Assembly (NCBI GenBank): GCA_003615045.1
Contig: ML014117.1
Span: forward strand, 124,001-188,000
DNA from: Caulochytrium protostelioides
Lineage: Eukaryota > Chytridiomycota > Caulochytriomycetes > Caulochytriales > Caulochytriaceae
Direction: 5' to 3'
DNA length: 64,000 bases
This document shows positions 37,577 to 49,914 of the stretch, piece after piece. Within the stretch, counting starts at the first letter, position 1. Each line of letters begins with the position of its first letter. The translations under genes and the position numbers were made by a program. The notes under the pieces are model-generated. The model was not told the DNA's origin. It was given only the letters and a program-made list of their open reading frames with translations, and made no database searches.

Positions 37577-39133
37577 CGCCGGCCTGGGCGCCGAACCTGA
37601 GGCCGATCTTGATGTCGCGATTCGTGTCGACGAACACGATGATGCTGGTGTCAAGGCCGATGTCGATGTCAATGTCGATGTCGATGTCGATCTGGAGGTC
37701 GGCTGACCCGGGGGAGCCGGGGCCGCGGGCTTTACGGGGTGGGCGCGCATGGGCGTCGGCGGCGTATCAGGCGAGCATCTCCGAGCATGGCGCCAGCACG
37801 GCAGAGGTCCCATTCTCTCGGCGAGTCGGCCGTTCAGGAGCGGCGGGGCGGCACGTCGGGTCTCGGCCGAACGGGTCTTTGTCGGGGCTGGCGGCGTCGC
37901 CGCTCGGGTTCCGCGGGCGGGGGGTCCGGTCCGCAACGCCGCAGGCGGCGGCGCAGCAGCAGCAGCAGCAGCAGCCAACGCGCGCGAGCAGCGACGGGAT
38001 GCTCGGGCCGACCCAGGGGCGTGCCACGCGACGCCGTCGGCGGCGGCGGAAGCCCGAGAGATCGCGCGGCCGCCGGGAGGTCGGGTCGCCGGCGGGGTGG
38101 AGGCGCCGCCGCGCTGGAGCGACCTGCGGAGAGGGGGCCGACGCGGCCGGGCCACGCGCCGCGATGCCGACGACGCCGGCGGCGGGGCGTCCGTCGCGCT
38201 CAGGGACGCCGTCGCCGTGGCGATCTCCGGGGTCGCGGGGCGGCCGGCGAGGCGCCGCGGGGCACGCTGCTCGAGCACCGGCGCCGCCGATCACGCGCGC
38301 GCAGCGAAGTCTGTCTCGCGCGGGAGGGATCAGGCGCGCGGAGGATCCGCGGGCAGCCCGGCGGCGGGCGGCGGGCACGTGGACGACGCAGGGCCGGCAC
38401 GTGGGAGAGGAAGGGGACGTGGCTCGATGCGCGGGACGGGGATACGGCACGGAAGGCGAGGTGGTCCAGGAGACGTCGGCGGCACCGACGGATGTCGGCA
38501 ATCGCCGCACGGGATGGACACGCCAGGCGGTCCTCACAACACTCCCCGCGTGCGGCGAGGAGGCGCGAGGGGATACCGGCGGTGGCGGGCTGGGATACCG
38601 AGTCGTCCGAAGCGTGAAGCAAAAAGAAAAATAGAAGGGTCAGCGGGTGACGGGTCGGGTCAAGGTTGATGGAAAGCCGTGGGGCGGGAGTGTGGAGCAG
38701 CGCACATGAGTCCTTGCGGGGAGCCGCTGCATCCGCCATCAGCGTGCCGCGTGGTGCGTCTGAGGTCGCCGGCCGCCGCGCTGTCGGTCCCTCGGTATCC
38801 CCGGCGGTGCCGCTGTCCCCTGCCTTGAGCGCCTGGATGCGGACGCGGAGGGCAATGGCCCGCCGCCGCCGCCGCCGTCGTGGGTGTGCGGGCTGCCGCT
38901 TCGCCGCCGCGCCGCCGTGGCCTCGATCCTGCAACGTGCGCGAGGTCCACCCGGGCACGGACGGCGCTCGCGGGCGGCCTCTGCGGCGGCTGCTCGACCC
39001 TGCCGATGCGGATGCGGCGGCGGCGGTCGCGGCGGATGCCCGGGCGCTCCCTGCGTCGGCGCACGCTGCGCTTGCGAGTTGTGCGGATACCCGGGCCCGT
39101 GGCGGCGTGCGCCCGCCGACAGCGCGAGCGAGC

Positions 39134-39209
39134 GGGGCGGCGGCGGCGGCGACGGCGGCGGCGGCGACGGCGACGACGGCGGCGACGGCGGCGGCGACGA
39201 CGGCGACTC
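39134..39209. repeat. GGC/GAC trinucleotide-type array
   Basis: Irregular CGG and CGACGG units. It translates as poly-Ala/Thr, poly-Arg or poly-Gly/Asp depending on frame. Confidence 0.85.
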
Positions 39210-39256
39210 GTGGCGCATGGGCTCATGGGCAGGCCCCCGCGGCGCGTGCCACGGCC

Positions 39257-39298
39257 GGCGTCGGCCACGGCGCGCGCGCGCGCGCCGTGGCCGACGCC
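39257..39298. repeat. Perfect 42-bp palindrome with a GC-alternating centre
   Basis: The arm GGCGTCGGCCACGG is followed by an alternating CG core and the exact inverse CCGTGGCCGACGCC. All 21 base pairs match with no spacer. The DNA could extrude as a cruciform, and the (CG)n core is Z-DNA prone. Confidence 0.9.
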
Positions 39299-39472
39299 AG
39301 GGACGGCGCCGGGCCCCGAGAAGCCGCGGCCCGCGGCGTCGGCCGCAGCCCGTGTCCGCGTCTCCTTCCGCGGGCGCCGGACGGGCCGGACGGGCGCGGT
39401 GCCTCGGCGGCCCTCCACCCGTCGTCTTTCTTGCTGCCCGGCACGGCCCTGACGAAGCGCGGACGCGTGCTC

Positions 39473-39543
39473 GATGGCGATGGCGATGGCGATAGCGATG
39501 CGATGCGATGCCATGCCATGCCATGCCATGCCATGCCATGCGA
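39473..39543. repeat. GATGGC hexamers passing into CCATG pentamers
   Basis: GATGGC units, then GATGC, then at least six CCATG pentamers. The gradual change of unit suggests stepwise slippage. Confidence 0.85.
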
Positions 39544-39862
39544 GACGCGACGAGGTATCATGCTCGCGCGCGCTCTCTCGCCGGCGCTCTGCCGTGTCCG
39601 AGGCCGCGCCGTTCGGCGGACGGGGACGGGCCAGGCTGGACCTGGACGCGTGATGAGTCGATCACGCCGGCCTGACCGCATCCATGCGCCGGCGCTCGCC
39701 TTCGTCAGCCCGTGTTGGGCGGCTCCTGCTTGTTCCACTGTTCATGCCGGGGACGCCTGCACGGGACCCGGAACGCGGCGAGGCGGGACGAGCATGCGGA
39801 CCGGATGCGGAAGGCCGCGGCACGGGCGGCGCCTCATCCCAGCCGATGCTGGCCTCGTGCGA

Positions 39863-39902
39863 GCTGCGAGCTGGAAGCTGCGAGCTGGAAGCTGCGTGCT
39901 GC
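39863..39902. repeat. 14-bp tandem repeat (GCTGCGAGCTGGAA)
   Basis: Two exact 14-bp copies and a partial third. Confidence 0.85.
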
Positions 39903-42052
39903 GGATGGCACGGGGCCGCCCACGACGACCATCATCCCGCTGACCGCCGCCACGTCGGCGGCGGCGGCGTGGTCGGCATCGCGCAGCAGCACCCTTCGGG
40001 GCCAACGCGACCGGCCCCGCGCCCACGCGCGGCATCGAGCGCCGGGAAAGCCGACCACCGACGCGGCGCGCGGTCGCCCGGACGGGGCCCTCCCCTCGCC
40101 GCCCATGGCCGCCGAGTCCGACCGAGTCCGCCAGCCGTCGTCCGTGGTCCGTGGTCCGCCCGCGGGAACCGACGGACTCCCACGCCGCCGGCGCCGACCC
40201 GCCCGCGGCGGGACCGCGCCGCCCGACGCCGGCGGCCTTCCGCCCGCGCGCACGCGTCTTCTCTTTTTAGGCCCCGACCCGCGGCGACCGGCGGCGACCG
40301 GCGGCGGTGGCGGTGGCGCCTTCGCTCAAAGCGCTGAGGCCGCCGTCCGGGACGCCGGCGCGGCCGGCAGCGCCGCGGCCGCTGCCATGTGGCCAGCGCC
40401 GGGCGGGACGCCTCCGAGAGGCGGCGGTCGGCGGCAGAACGCGGACGGCGCGCCACCGCGGGGTATCAGCCGCGGGCCAGCCGCGGGTCAGCTGCGGACC
40501 CGCGAGCGCGCGCGCACTTTAAGGATGGCGCTGGCGCGTCAGCGCGGCGCCCGGCGTGATGGGCGCCGTGACCCTTTCCGGACCGACGAGCGGAGGACGC
40601 CGGCGCATCGCGGGCCCCGTCGCGGCCGCGTGCTACGACGCGTGCCCCTGGCTGCCCCTGGCCTGGCCGAGATACCCTGTCGTGTCCGGTTCCGGAAACG
40701 CGTCCGCGTCGCCCGTCCATGGCAGGCGTCGGCCACACCCGGAGGAGCGCGCGGCCGATCCTCACGACGCGCGCATGCATGCGCTGCAGCAGGCAGCCCA
40801 CACCCTCGCGGCGGAGCCGCAGGCCAGGGGGCCATGGCGCCGCCGGTCCACGGCCGTTCCTCCCCCTCGGGAGGCGATCACCCGGTTGTCCAGCACCCGG
40901 TGGCAGGGCAGGCGGCTGGCCGCTCGGGCTCGGCCGCCCGGCGCGAGAGCCCAGAGGCGGATCCAGGATCCCCATCGGGCCACGCCCCGTCGCATCCGGA
41001 TGCATCCGGATCCGGGGGCGCCATCCCACCGTCGACGCCTGCCATCACGTCGACAGGCAGCGCCGTCGCGCCTTCGCGCATCCGTCGTCCCAGCGGGATC
41101 GTGGCGCCACTCGCGTCCTCGGCGTTGCCTGCGCCGCGGCATGCAGCGCGAAGGCACAGCGCCAGCACGCGCGGTTTCTCCACGACACAGGCACTCCCAA
41201 CCATCACACCGACCCGAAGGCCAAGAGCCGGAGGGACGCGCTGACGGTCGCGCGTGTCGGTACGCACCCCCGACGCCCTGATGCGGCGCGGCAGCGCAGG
41301 CGCCTGAAACACGGCGTCGCTGGGCTGTCGTCGGCGCCGCCGGCGATGCCGCGCTCTCTGCCGGGTGAGGGTGGCGGGGGCGGCGGCATGCTCGATAGTG
41401 TTCTCGACTCGGGCGCCCCGTCGCGGTCGCCTGGGCTGCCCGACGGGTGCGACGTCCACGCTCCTTCCGGTTCGCGCGGCCGAACGTGCGCGCCACCATC
41501 GGCGCTCCATCATGCCACGCTCACCACCGCGCCTCCCTCGGGTCTCGGCGAGCTGATCGCGCGGCATGGCGGCGCCGCCGGGATGGCCCGGGCATACGCC
41601 ACGCAGCGCACCGGCCGCGCCACGCAACGCCCCGCAACGCAGCGCCACGGTCACGCCCTCGCCAGCCCGTGACTCACGCTTCGCGGACGTGAGACGGTGT
41701 GTGGGGGAGCAGCGCGCCTGCCGTCGGCGCGGGCGTGTGGATGCTCCGCCGTTGGTGTGCCCGTCGCGAGCGTCGCCAACGCCCGGGAACTGCTGCCGCG
41801 CTCGGCTTCAGGCAGCGCGCCGCCCACGTCGACGCGGCCGAGGCGGCTGCTGCGGATGCACCGCAGGTCGAGCGGCGGGACCGCCCCTTGCCTGCCCAGC
41901 CTTCCCCGAGTCCTCCGTGTGGAAGGCGCGGGGACCGCCTTCGCGCAGGTCATGTGCCCAGACGCCGCCTCCCGAGTCGGCGTCGGGTTGTCTGCCGTGG
42001 ACCCGACAACGCCGCGACCATCGCGTCTCGCTTATCATACTCGCCCCTTAAC

Positions 42053-42054
<2 letters not shown>

Positions 42055-42090
<36 letters not shown>
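42055..42090. repeat. (CT)n dinucleotide run
   Basis: About 17 CT units with one GT interruption, 0.5 kb downstream of the MED12 stop codon. It is a homopurine-homopyrimidine tract. Confidence 0.95.
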
Positions 42091-42570
42091 CGGCCTCCCG
42101 CCCGCGTCGGGACCTGCATCCGCTTCGGCACCTCGCCGCCGGCCCTCGGCTTTTCGGGAGGCAGGCAGCGGCGATGACGACCCTATCAACGGACGCGTCC
42201 CGCCCTGCCGTGGGTGGCGAGTGGGACGTCGCCGGCGCCTCAACGGAGTGTCCCCTTTCTGAGGGAGGATCGTCGTGGCCGCGGACAAGTATCGTCCGAG
42301 CTAGAGGGGCCCCCGTCCAGGGGCGCTGCGGCGGGGTCGCGCCATGCTGGGCCGGGCCAGGCACCCATCCAGCATCATGGCCGATGGGCGCGTCCTGCAC
42401 CTGCGGGGTTAGGTGGCGCTGGGTGGCCTGGGACGCCTTCAGCCCGACCCAAGAAATCATGACGCCTCCCATCAACATCCCGACATCCCGACATGCCACA
42501 TGTCACATGCCACATGGACATGCCGACCACGCAGGAGACATCCATCACACCGAACCAGGAAGGGTCGCAT

Positions 42571-42716
42571 TCAGATAAAGAAGGAGACCAAGTAATTCAC
42601 TTGCGCGTCGCCGGCCACGACGGGCGCCGGCCACGTCGTCACCGCGGGCGGGGCGCTCGCGGCCGGCGTGGGGGCGGCCGCGGTGGCCAGGGAGACAGCG
42701 GGGGCTGCCGTCGCGA

Positions 42717-42753
<37 letters not shown>

Positions 42754-45700
42754 CGCCAGGTCACCTGCCGCCGCCTCCGCGCCGTCCGCGCCCGTGGCGC
42801 TGGCGGGGAGACCCGGGTCGGCCGCAGGCGGCACCGCCACGGGCGCCGCCGTCAGGCACTCCAGCTGCAGCCACGGGTTCGCCACCGCGGCGGCCCGCGC
42901 ACGCGCCGTCGCGAGCGCGGTCAGCGTCGCCGACGCCGGCCCCGGCCCCGCGGCCGCGATGGGCGAAGACAGCGCGGACCGCGCCGGCGGCGGGCCGGGA
43001 TGGCTCGCTGCCGCCGCCGCCGCCGCCGTGGCCGCTGCCGTGGGGAAGGCGTGGTCACCGGGCACGGGGGCCACGGACGGCGGCGGCGGCGGCGGCGGGA
43101 TCGCCTGCAGCGCATAGCGCGCGAGGGGGGCCGGCGACGGGGCGCGCAGGCGACCGCTCGCGCCGGCGGCGGCCGCGGCCATCACGGAGCCGAGGGAGAC
43201 GGTCTGCGGCGTCGTGGGCGCCGTCGCGCCGCCGAGGCCGCCGCCCGCGCCGGGCCGCGCCATCACGCTCACCTCGGCGAGGCGCAGCGGGCCCGTGCCG
43301 TGCAGCGGCAGCAAGTGCGCGGCTGCCAGCGCGTGATCCGTCAGGACGGGCCGTGATGCCGGCGGGTTGGACGCCTTCGTGGCGGCGCCGTTCGGTGCGT
43401 GTGACGGCGCGTCCGCGGCCGCAGCGCCTGCGGCGAGCGACGCCGTGGACGACGCGGACGCCAACGTCGGCGGCAGCGGCGGCAGCGTCAATACATCCAG
43501 CAGCGAGGCGAGCCGCGCCGGCGGCAGGAGCGACCGCAGCCGGGCGGCGCGCTCACGGGGCCCCGCATCGTCACCGACGCCATACGTCGCCTCGTGCGGG
43601 GCGAGGTCGGCGGACGGCAGCGGCCGGTCGGCGGCAAGCGCCGCGAGCCGCTGAGGCTCGATCTGGCGCAGCAACCCAGCGACAGCGGGTTCGTGGGACG
43701 CGGGCATCGCGTCAATCAGCCACGCCGTGAGATCAATGGCCGCCAGCAGCGGGCCCTCCGGATCGGCGCCGGCGCCATCGGCGCCTTCGGCGCCATCGGC
43801 GTCCATGGCGTTGTCGAAGCTATCTCGAGCCATGGGGAAGTCCGCCATGGTGGTATCCTCCGCGGCCTGGCGCCGCAGCGATGTATGGCGGTCGCGGAGC
43901 GCCGTGCAAACGACACACACCGGCGGCGGATCGACCCTCGTCATGTCGTGGTCGCCGGCATCCGATGTTGTCGATGCGCGAGCATCAGCGTCAGCGTCGG
44001 CTTCCACCGTCGGGATGCGCGTGACGAGGGCCAGCAGGTTCTGCAGCACCGGCAGGATGTAGTTCGGACCGCGGCGCAGCACATGGGGGGCCAGGGCACA
44101 GAGCAGGGTGACCTGCTGCGCCACCCAGCGGGAGGCCACGAAGCGGGGCGTGCGATGGACGGCGCAGCACGCGGCGATCGGCGACGCCGTCTCGTGCCCA
44201 ACTGGGGGAAGCATCCCGCGCGGCGGCTCAAGCAGATCCGCGAGGCGAGCCACGTTTTCGCACAACGACGCAAGCAGCCGCGACGGGCAGTAGAGGCGGC
44301 ATAGCTGGACCAGCCGCGCCAGCGCGTGCGGGTGCATCCCGGCATACGGCGCCGCGACCACCAGCGGCGCATCGACATCGTCCGCCCCGGACGGAAGCCT
44401 GGATGCCGGCAGGGGCTGCAGCAACGTCCAGACGCGGTGGCTCGTCTGCGCAAAAAGAGCTTCCATAGTGTCGCGCACGAGGTCTGCGCACTGGATCTCG
44501 TAGATGAGCATGAGGAACATGTCGGCCTGCGGATCGTACGGCGCGGCGGGGCGCGAGCCATTGACGATCGACGCGCGCCACGCGTCCACGAGGCAGCCAC
44601 TGAGGACGCTGATGTCAGGCATCGCGTCGGCGCCAAAGAGAGCCGTGCGGAACGCCGTCGCCGCGAGCACGAGCCGCACCGCCGTCGCGGCCGTCGTGAC
44701 CTGCGCCCGGTGGGAGGCTCCTCCGGGCGGGGAGGCCTGCGGCGGATCCGAGGCGGCATCGGCGGCGGCGCCGTCGGCCGCCAGGATCGACCACGCGGCG
44801 CGCATGAGGATGCTATAGAACGCGGCAGCGGCGGCGGGAGGACTCGTTGGGAGCGGCGGGGGCGGGAGCGCCGTGGGCTCGATGGCGCCGACGCCGGCGA
44901 GGTAGACGCAGGCGATGGCGTCCACGAGCTCGGCGGCGGCGGTGCGGGTCGCGACCTCGTCGCGCGGGACACGCTCCGTGTCGCCGTGCGGGTGGTGCAT
45001 GCGTGGCTTGTAGCGCCGCGGGAGCAGCGGGCCGAGCCGCGCGATCAGGTGGGCGGTCGCCTCGAGGGCCGTGTCATCCACGCGATGCGCGTCGCCCGGG
45101 CCCGTTGCCAGATCGAGCGCGGCCGCCGGCGTGAGGTCGCCGTCAAGATCCATCGACGCGTCATACGACCGCTTGCGACGGCCGTCGGCCGCTGCGGACG
45201 ATGGCGCGGCGGCGGAGGATCCGGCCACGGGCGCGGGCAGATGCGCGAGGAAGCTGGGCGTCGTCGCGGCGGCGGACTGCAGCGCGGTTTCCACAAAGGG
45301 CATGAGCGTGGTCGTGAGCAGCGGACCGAGCGTCGCCACCGTCGCGGCGTGGAGCCAGCCGCACTGCAGGGCGAGCCGCCGGTGAGCGCGCAGCTCGGCA
45401 AGCACGGGCTCCCAGACCGCCAGCGAAGGGCCGTGCGCCGTCGGCGTCAGGCCGGCGGCGTCGTGGACGGCGGCCGCCATCGCCATGCCGCGGTGGAGCG
45501 CGCGGTAGACGGACCACGCGAGGTCGGGGCTCTGGGCGCGCTGGGCGCGCAGCGAGGCCTCGACGTCCACCGGCACGAGCGGATTCGACAGCCGCGGCAT
45601 CGCGCCGGGGCTCATCATGTTCATGGACGACGGTGATGGCGACGGCGCCGCAGCCTGGGCGGGGGCGCCGGCGGCCGCGGGACTCGCGGGGGCAGGGGCG

Positions 45701-48700
45701 GGGGCGTTTGCATTGACACCTTCGTAGAGCACGATGCGGGTCAACAGTAGGAGCTCGCGCACCGATGCGATCATGGTCGGCCGGACGGGCACGAGCGAGG
45801 CGGCCGAAGATGACGACGACGACGACGACGATGACGACGCTGCGGCGCGAGCGGCGTCGGCGTGCTGCCGGAACACGGGCGAGAGAAAGCCCAGGAAGGG
45901 GTGGATCACATAAGTCACGAGGCGCGACGGCGTGAGGATGCAGGAGCCGACCATGGCGACCCAGAAGGCAATGCGGAGCGCCGGCGGTGCGCCAAGCGCC
46001 GTTTGGGCACACAGGGACAGCGCGAGCGGCGCGGCGGCCGCGCCGTTGCCGTCGGCCGCACCGCCGTCGCCGCCCGTGGTAGACGCGCGTTTCGAGAACC
46101 CGCCGCCAGAGAATCCGGAGGTCCCCGAGCCCGTCGTCGCGGGCGGGACCATGGCGGCGGCCTGGCGCCAGCTGCTCACATAGACCTCGTGGCAGAGCCC
46201 GAGCAGGGCTTCGGTGACGGCGCCGCTGCTGCGATGGAGGTGGGTGAGGACGTCGACGCAGAGGCGCAGTCGCTGCGCCACGACGGGCGGGACGCTCGGC
46301 GCGGGGGCCGGTGAGGCAGAGGGGGGCCGGGCTGCGGTGGCGGCGACTTCGGTCAGGTGGTGGAACATCTCGCCCATGAGCACGTGGATACGGTCGGGGC
46401 GGCCCGAGACGGCGTAGGTCACACTCTGCGCGAGCGCGAGGACGTCGGCGGTCTGCGGCCGCGCCTCGGCAAGATCCTTGCGGACCTGCTGCTGGAACGC
46501 CTGCCAGCCCGCGTAGAGCGGCGGCAGAAACGTGGCTTGGGCGAATCGGCGCTGGAAAAAGAGCGCGTCCTTGGCCAGCAGCGCGGCTTCGTGGCGGAAG
46601 CTCGCGGGGGCCGACAAGGCCGCGCCGCTCAGCTTGCTGGGGACGGCGGACGCGACGGCCGGGACGGCGGCATCGGCGCCGCGGACGCCCTGCACCATCC
46701 GATGCAGGTGCGCGGTGTACATGAGCAGCGGCTCGCTCATCATGCGGCGCGTGCGGAGCTCCGTATGGCGCGCGTAGCAGGCTTTCAGGACTTCGCCCAC
46801 GCGGCCCGTGACGACCCAGACCGCGTCGTGCGCATGCAGCACCGCGATGCACTGGTGCCAGATCCGCGGGTTCTGGCTCTTGCGCAGCAGCCACAGCACG
46901 TGGCGGACGACCATCACGGGCTCGGGGATCCGGGTGAGCAGCGTCAGGAACGCATAAGACTGCTGCGAATTGAGCAGGGACACGCCGGGCGTCGTGGCGG
47001 TGCGCCAGTTCGCGAGCCCGATCTCCATCTCGCGGACCACAAAGGCCAGCATCGACTTGGCGAGCCACGCAACCGCACGCTGCTGCCAGTAGATGGGCAG
47101 CGCATCGAAGAGCTCGAGCGTCGGCTCGACCGCCTCCATCCCGACATTGTCGACAATGTACGCGGGGCGGTCGGCGGCGTCGTCGACCTCATCCGGAGAG
47201 AGAAACACATCGCTCAAAACCGAGTCCTGGACGATGTGCTGGCGGAAGCTTTCGTACTGGTGGGCGTCGTCGGTATGCGAGTAGCCATGCGCGCCGATCA
47301 GGCGCGTGCGGTAGAGCTGCTGGCTCATGAACGGCTTGTAGGGCAGCTCGCGGATAAACGCGACAAAGTTGGGTTTCGTGTTGTGGCCGCGCGAGATGGC
47401 GCGGTGCTGCAGCGCGTGGTCGCGCATGAGCTTGCGGTTGAGCAGGTGGTGTGCCAGCCAGACGAGTTCATGCATCCGCCGGTCGCGCGGCGCGAGGGCA
47501 GGACCAAACAGAATGGCGCCGAAGTGCTGCATCAGGGCCGATTCGGCATGGAAGCTCGGGTGCTGCTCCGCCAGAGCCTCGATCAGCGTCACGGCGAAAA
47601 GCGTGCGGTGGCCCAATTGGTGCGCGGTATGACTCCAGGCGAGCACCGACGTGACCAGTTCGGACAGCAGCGCCTGCGAAACCGGGGCCGCCCGCGCGGA
47701 GTCGACCGCGGAGGGACGCCGTCGCGCAGGGCTCAGCCCCTGGACCGGGGCCGTCGGCGCCGGGACCATCGGGGCGGAGGCCACGGGTGCCGCGGCGTCG
47801 ACCTCCGAAGCCGCGCGCTGCACGGCCATCGCGACGCCATGCACATAGAGATACGCCGCATGGCGCATCCACGCGCCGACCGTTGGCGTCGTCACCGCCG
47901 CCGCTGATGCCGACGGCGCGGTCGTTGACGTCGATGGCGCGGCCGAATGGCCATGCGCCGGGCGGGGACGAGACGGCGCAGCCGCCGGCTCGACGGCGGT
48001 CGGCGACGGCGCGGGCAGCAGCCCGTCGATCGTGACAGTCACGGGGGTCTCGGGCACATCGGCCGTCACGTGCGGCGCGGTGAACAGGGACGACGGGAGA
48101 GTCAACTGCGACAGGGGGACGGCGCTGTTGCGCGACAGCGCCTCGAGCTGGTCAAGCACCTTGAGGGCGATCAGCGCCGCGGGACGGTGCGGCGGCGGCG
48201 AGCAGAAGGACGCTTCGATGGCCGCGGTGGCATGGCGATCGTCGGTCGCGCGCCTCGGGTGGGCGGGCGGCGGAACGGTGCCCGGTGGCACACCACGTGG
48301 CGGCAGCGGCAGCAGCAGCAGATGGCGCACGCGCCGGTCGATCAACGCGAAAGTGGCGCGGCAGGCGGCGGCATGGCGCGGCGGCGGCTGCAGGACGAGC
48401 AGCCGCGTCCACGTGGTGTGATACGCTTGCCAGAGGCGCGCCGAGACAAACACATCGGGCACGGCGAGGACGAGCCGGACCGCGAGCATGGCCAGGTGGT
48501 TGGCGAGCTTGGTCAGCAGGTCCCACTGGACGGGCGTCGCCGCGGCGGCTTGGGCCTCGAACGCCGTCATGCGCGCGAGCAGCACGAGCGCTAGGCGCCG
48601 CGACCACACGCGGCACTGCACGTAGTCGGCCATGAGGAGGCAGACCACCGACAGCATCGCGCCGACGGCGCGGACAGCGTGGCTCGACTCGAGCACCGCC

Positions 48701-49914
48701 AGCGACCAGTCGGCGAGGTGCGCCGTGTGCAGCAGCCCCTCGTGGCACAGCCACGTGACCAACCCGATCGCGTACTTCCACCGCGCGACGCTGTCGGCGG
48801 GCACGGCCGCCGGCGGGACCGGCACGGGCGCGGCTTTCTTCGAGGCCGCCGCCGCCGCCGTCGCCGCCGCCGGCGCGCGCCGGTGGCTGTCCAAGAACAC
48901 ATGGAACTCCGCCGACAGCCATGCGGTCAGGCACGCCGTCGCGTTGAGCGTGGCCGCGTCCGAATCGTGGCCCACGGCAGGGCCCCACGTCCCGTCGGCG
49001 GCGTCGGCGGTGGCGGCGGCGGCGCCCACGGCGCGCAGCAGCGCCACGGCCGTGACGAACGGCGGCCGATGCCGGCTAAGCCACGGCAGCAGGTCCGCCC
49101 AGCTCACGTGGCTCGGCAGGGCCGCGCAGTGTGCCCGGAGCGCCGCGAGCCCGTCGCGAACGGGACCCTCGAGCCCGTCAATCCACGCGGCGTGCTGCTC
49201 GGGCGTCGCGTCGATGCGCAGCGGTACCACGGGCATGACGGCGACTTCCCGCGGCACGTCGGGGTGAACGTGAGCGGCGGCGCCCGACACCGCGGCGGCC
49301 GCTCCGCTGCGTCCGCTGCCGTCGGGGGCATGGAGACCGTATGATTCATACGAGGTTGTTGCGGATGATGCTGCGGATGATGGCCGCGGTGGCGGTGGCG
49401 GCGGCGCAGGCACCGTTTCGAGAAAGGCGGACAGCTCTTGCAACGCGGTGGACTCACGGAGCCGGTCATGCACGAGATCGTAGGCGGAAAGCATCTCGTT
49501 CTGGACGTCCGGAATGTGGATGTACCCGCGCTTGACGGTGCTGCTGTCGAGTACGTCTTCGGACGGGTGGGGGCCCTGCGGGTAGACGTCGAAGCAGGCG
49601 AGCTCCTCCATGCTCGCGGGGACGTCGGTGGTGGACGCCGAGCCGCGCGTGCGGCGCAGAGTGCTGGGCCGTGTGCCGGCCGTCGTCAGGGCGTGCAGGC
49701 CGCCGCCGCCGCCGCCGCCGCCGGTCTGCGCGGCGGCGACCGCCGTCGGCATAGCGTGGCCGGCGCTGCTGGTCGTGCCCACGACGGCGCCCGCTCCTGA
49801 GCCCGCGGCATGGCCGCTGCCGGCGCCGGCGAGCCCGGCCAGCCCGAGCCCCAGCCCGAGCCCGGCCGCGAGCCGTTCCGATGGCGGCCGCTTCTCATGT
49901 TGGGTGTGGAACAT
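42571..49914 (-). CDS. MED12: Mediator kinase-module subunit 12 (MED12/Srb8)
   Basis: MED12 links CDK8-cyclin C to Mediator and activates the kinase. The start chosen is ATG 49914 (MFHTQHEKR) and the frame is open for 2447 aa without an intron (human 2177). At 108-130 the family signature reads FDVYPQGPHPSEDVL then VKRGY, matching human [23 protein letters not shown] block by block. At about 375-437 a second block (KYAIGLVTWLCHEGLLHTAHL, later CRVWSRRLALVLL) matches human EKLAMFMFQDGMLDRHEF and LSRRLAYFCTRRLAL. The following 1400 residues are helical, punctuated by Ala/Pro/Ser-rich insertions. The last 300 residues are low complexity, including a poly-Thr run coded by the repeat at 42718. Nothing appears broken. 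The assignment rests on the two N-terminal blocks plus size. Confidence 0.78.
42718..42753. repeat. (CGT)n run encoding poly-Thr in MED12
   Basis: About 12 CGT units; on the minus strand they read ACG codons near the MED12 C-terminus. Confidence 0.9.
45810..45838. repeat. (GAC)n run encoding poly-Ser in MED12
   Basis: Short trinucleotide run inside the MED12 coding sequence, read as TCG/TCA serine codons on the minus strand. Confidence 0.85.

Larger units (their letters stand above)
37577..42570. other. 5-kb gene-free GC-rich region
   Basis: It lies between the kinase start and the 3' end of MED12. The kinase promoter must be in the right-hand part (two CACGTG boxes at 38376 and 38398, 22 bp apart). 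Open frames of up to 510 codons occur on both strands but translate to Arg/Ala/Pro/Gly-rich sequence without domains, overlapping one another. Layered simple repeats are present (39134-39209, 39473-39543, 39863-39902, 42055-42090) and a perfect 42-bp palindrome (39257-39298). I could not support any protein or RNA gene here. Confidence 0.5.

Noticed and set aside
37577-38278. 234-codon upstream extension of the receptor kinase frame
   Set aside because: It would bury the signal segment deep in the protein and is Arg/Pro/Ala-rich low complexity.
39257-39298. Palindrome as a rho-independent-type terminator or transposon end
   Set aside because: This is a eukaryotic genome, there is no T tract and no nearby transposase or target-site duplication.
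38666-41672. Several overlapping plus-strand frames of 300-510 codons
   Set aside because: They overlap one another and minus-strand frames, are Arg/Ala/Pro-rich and show no family motif.
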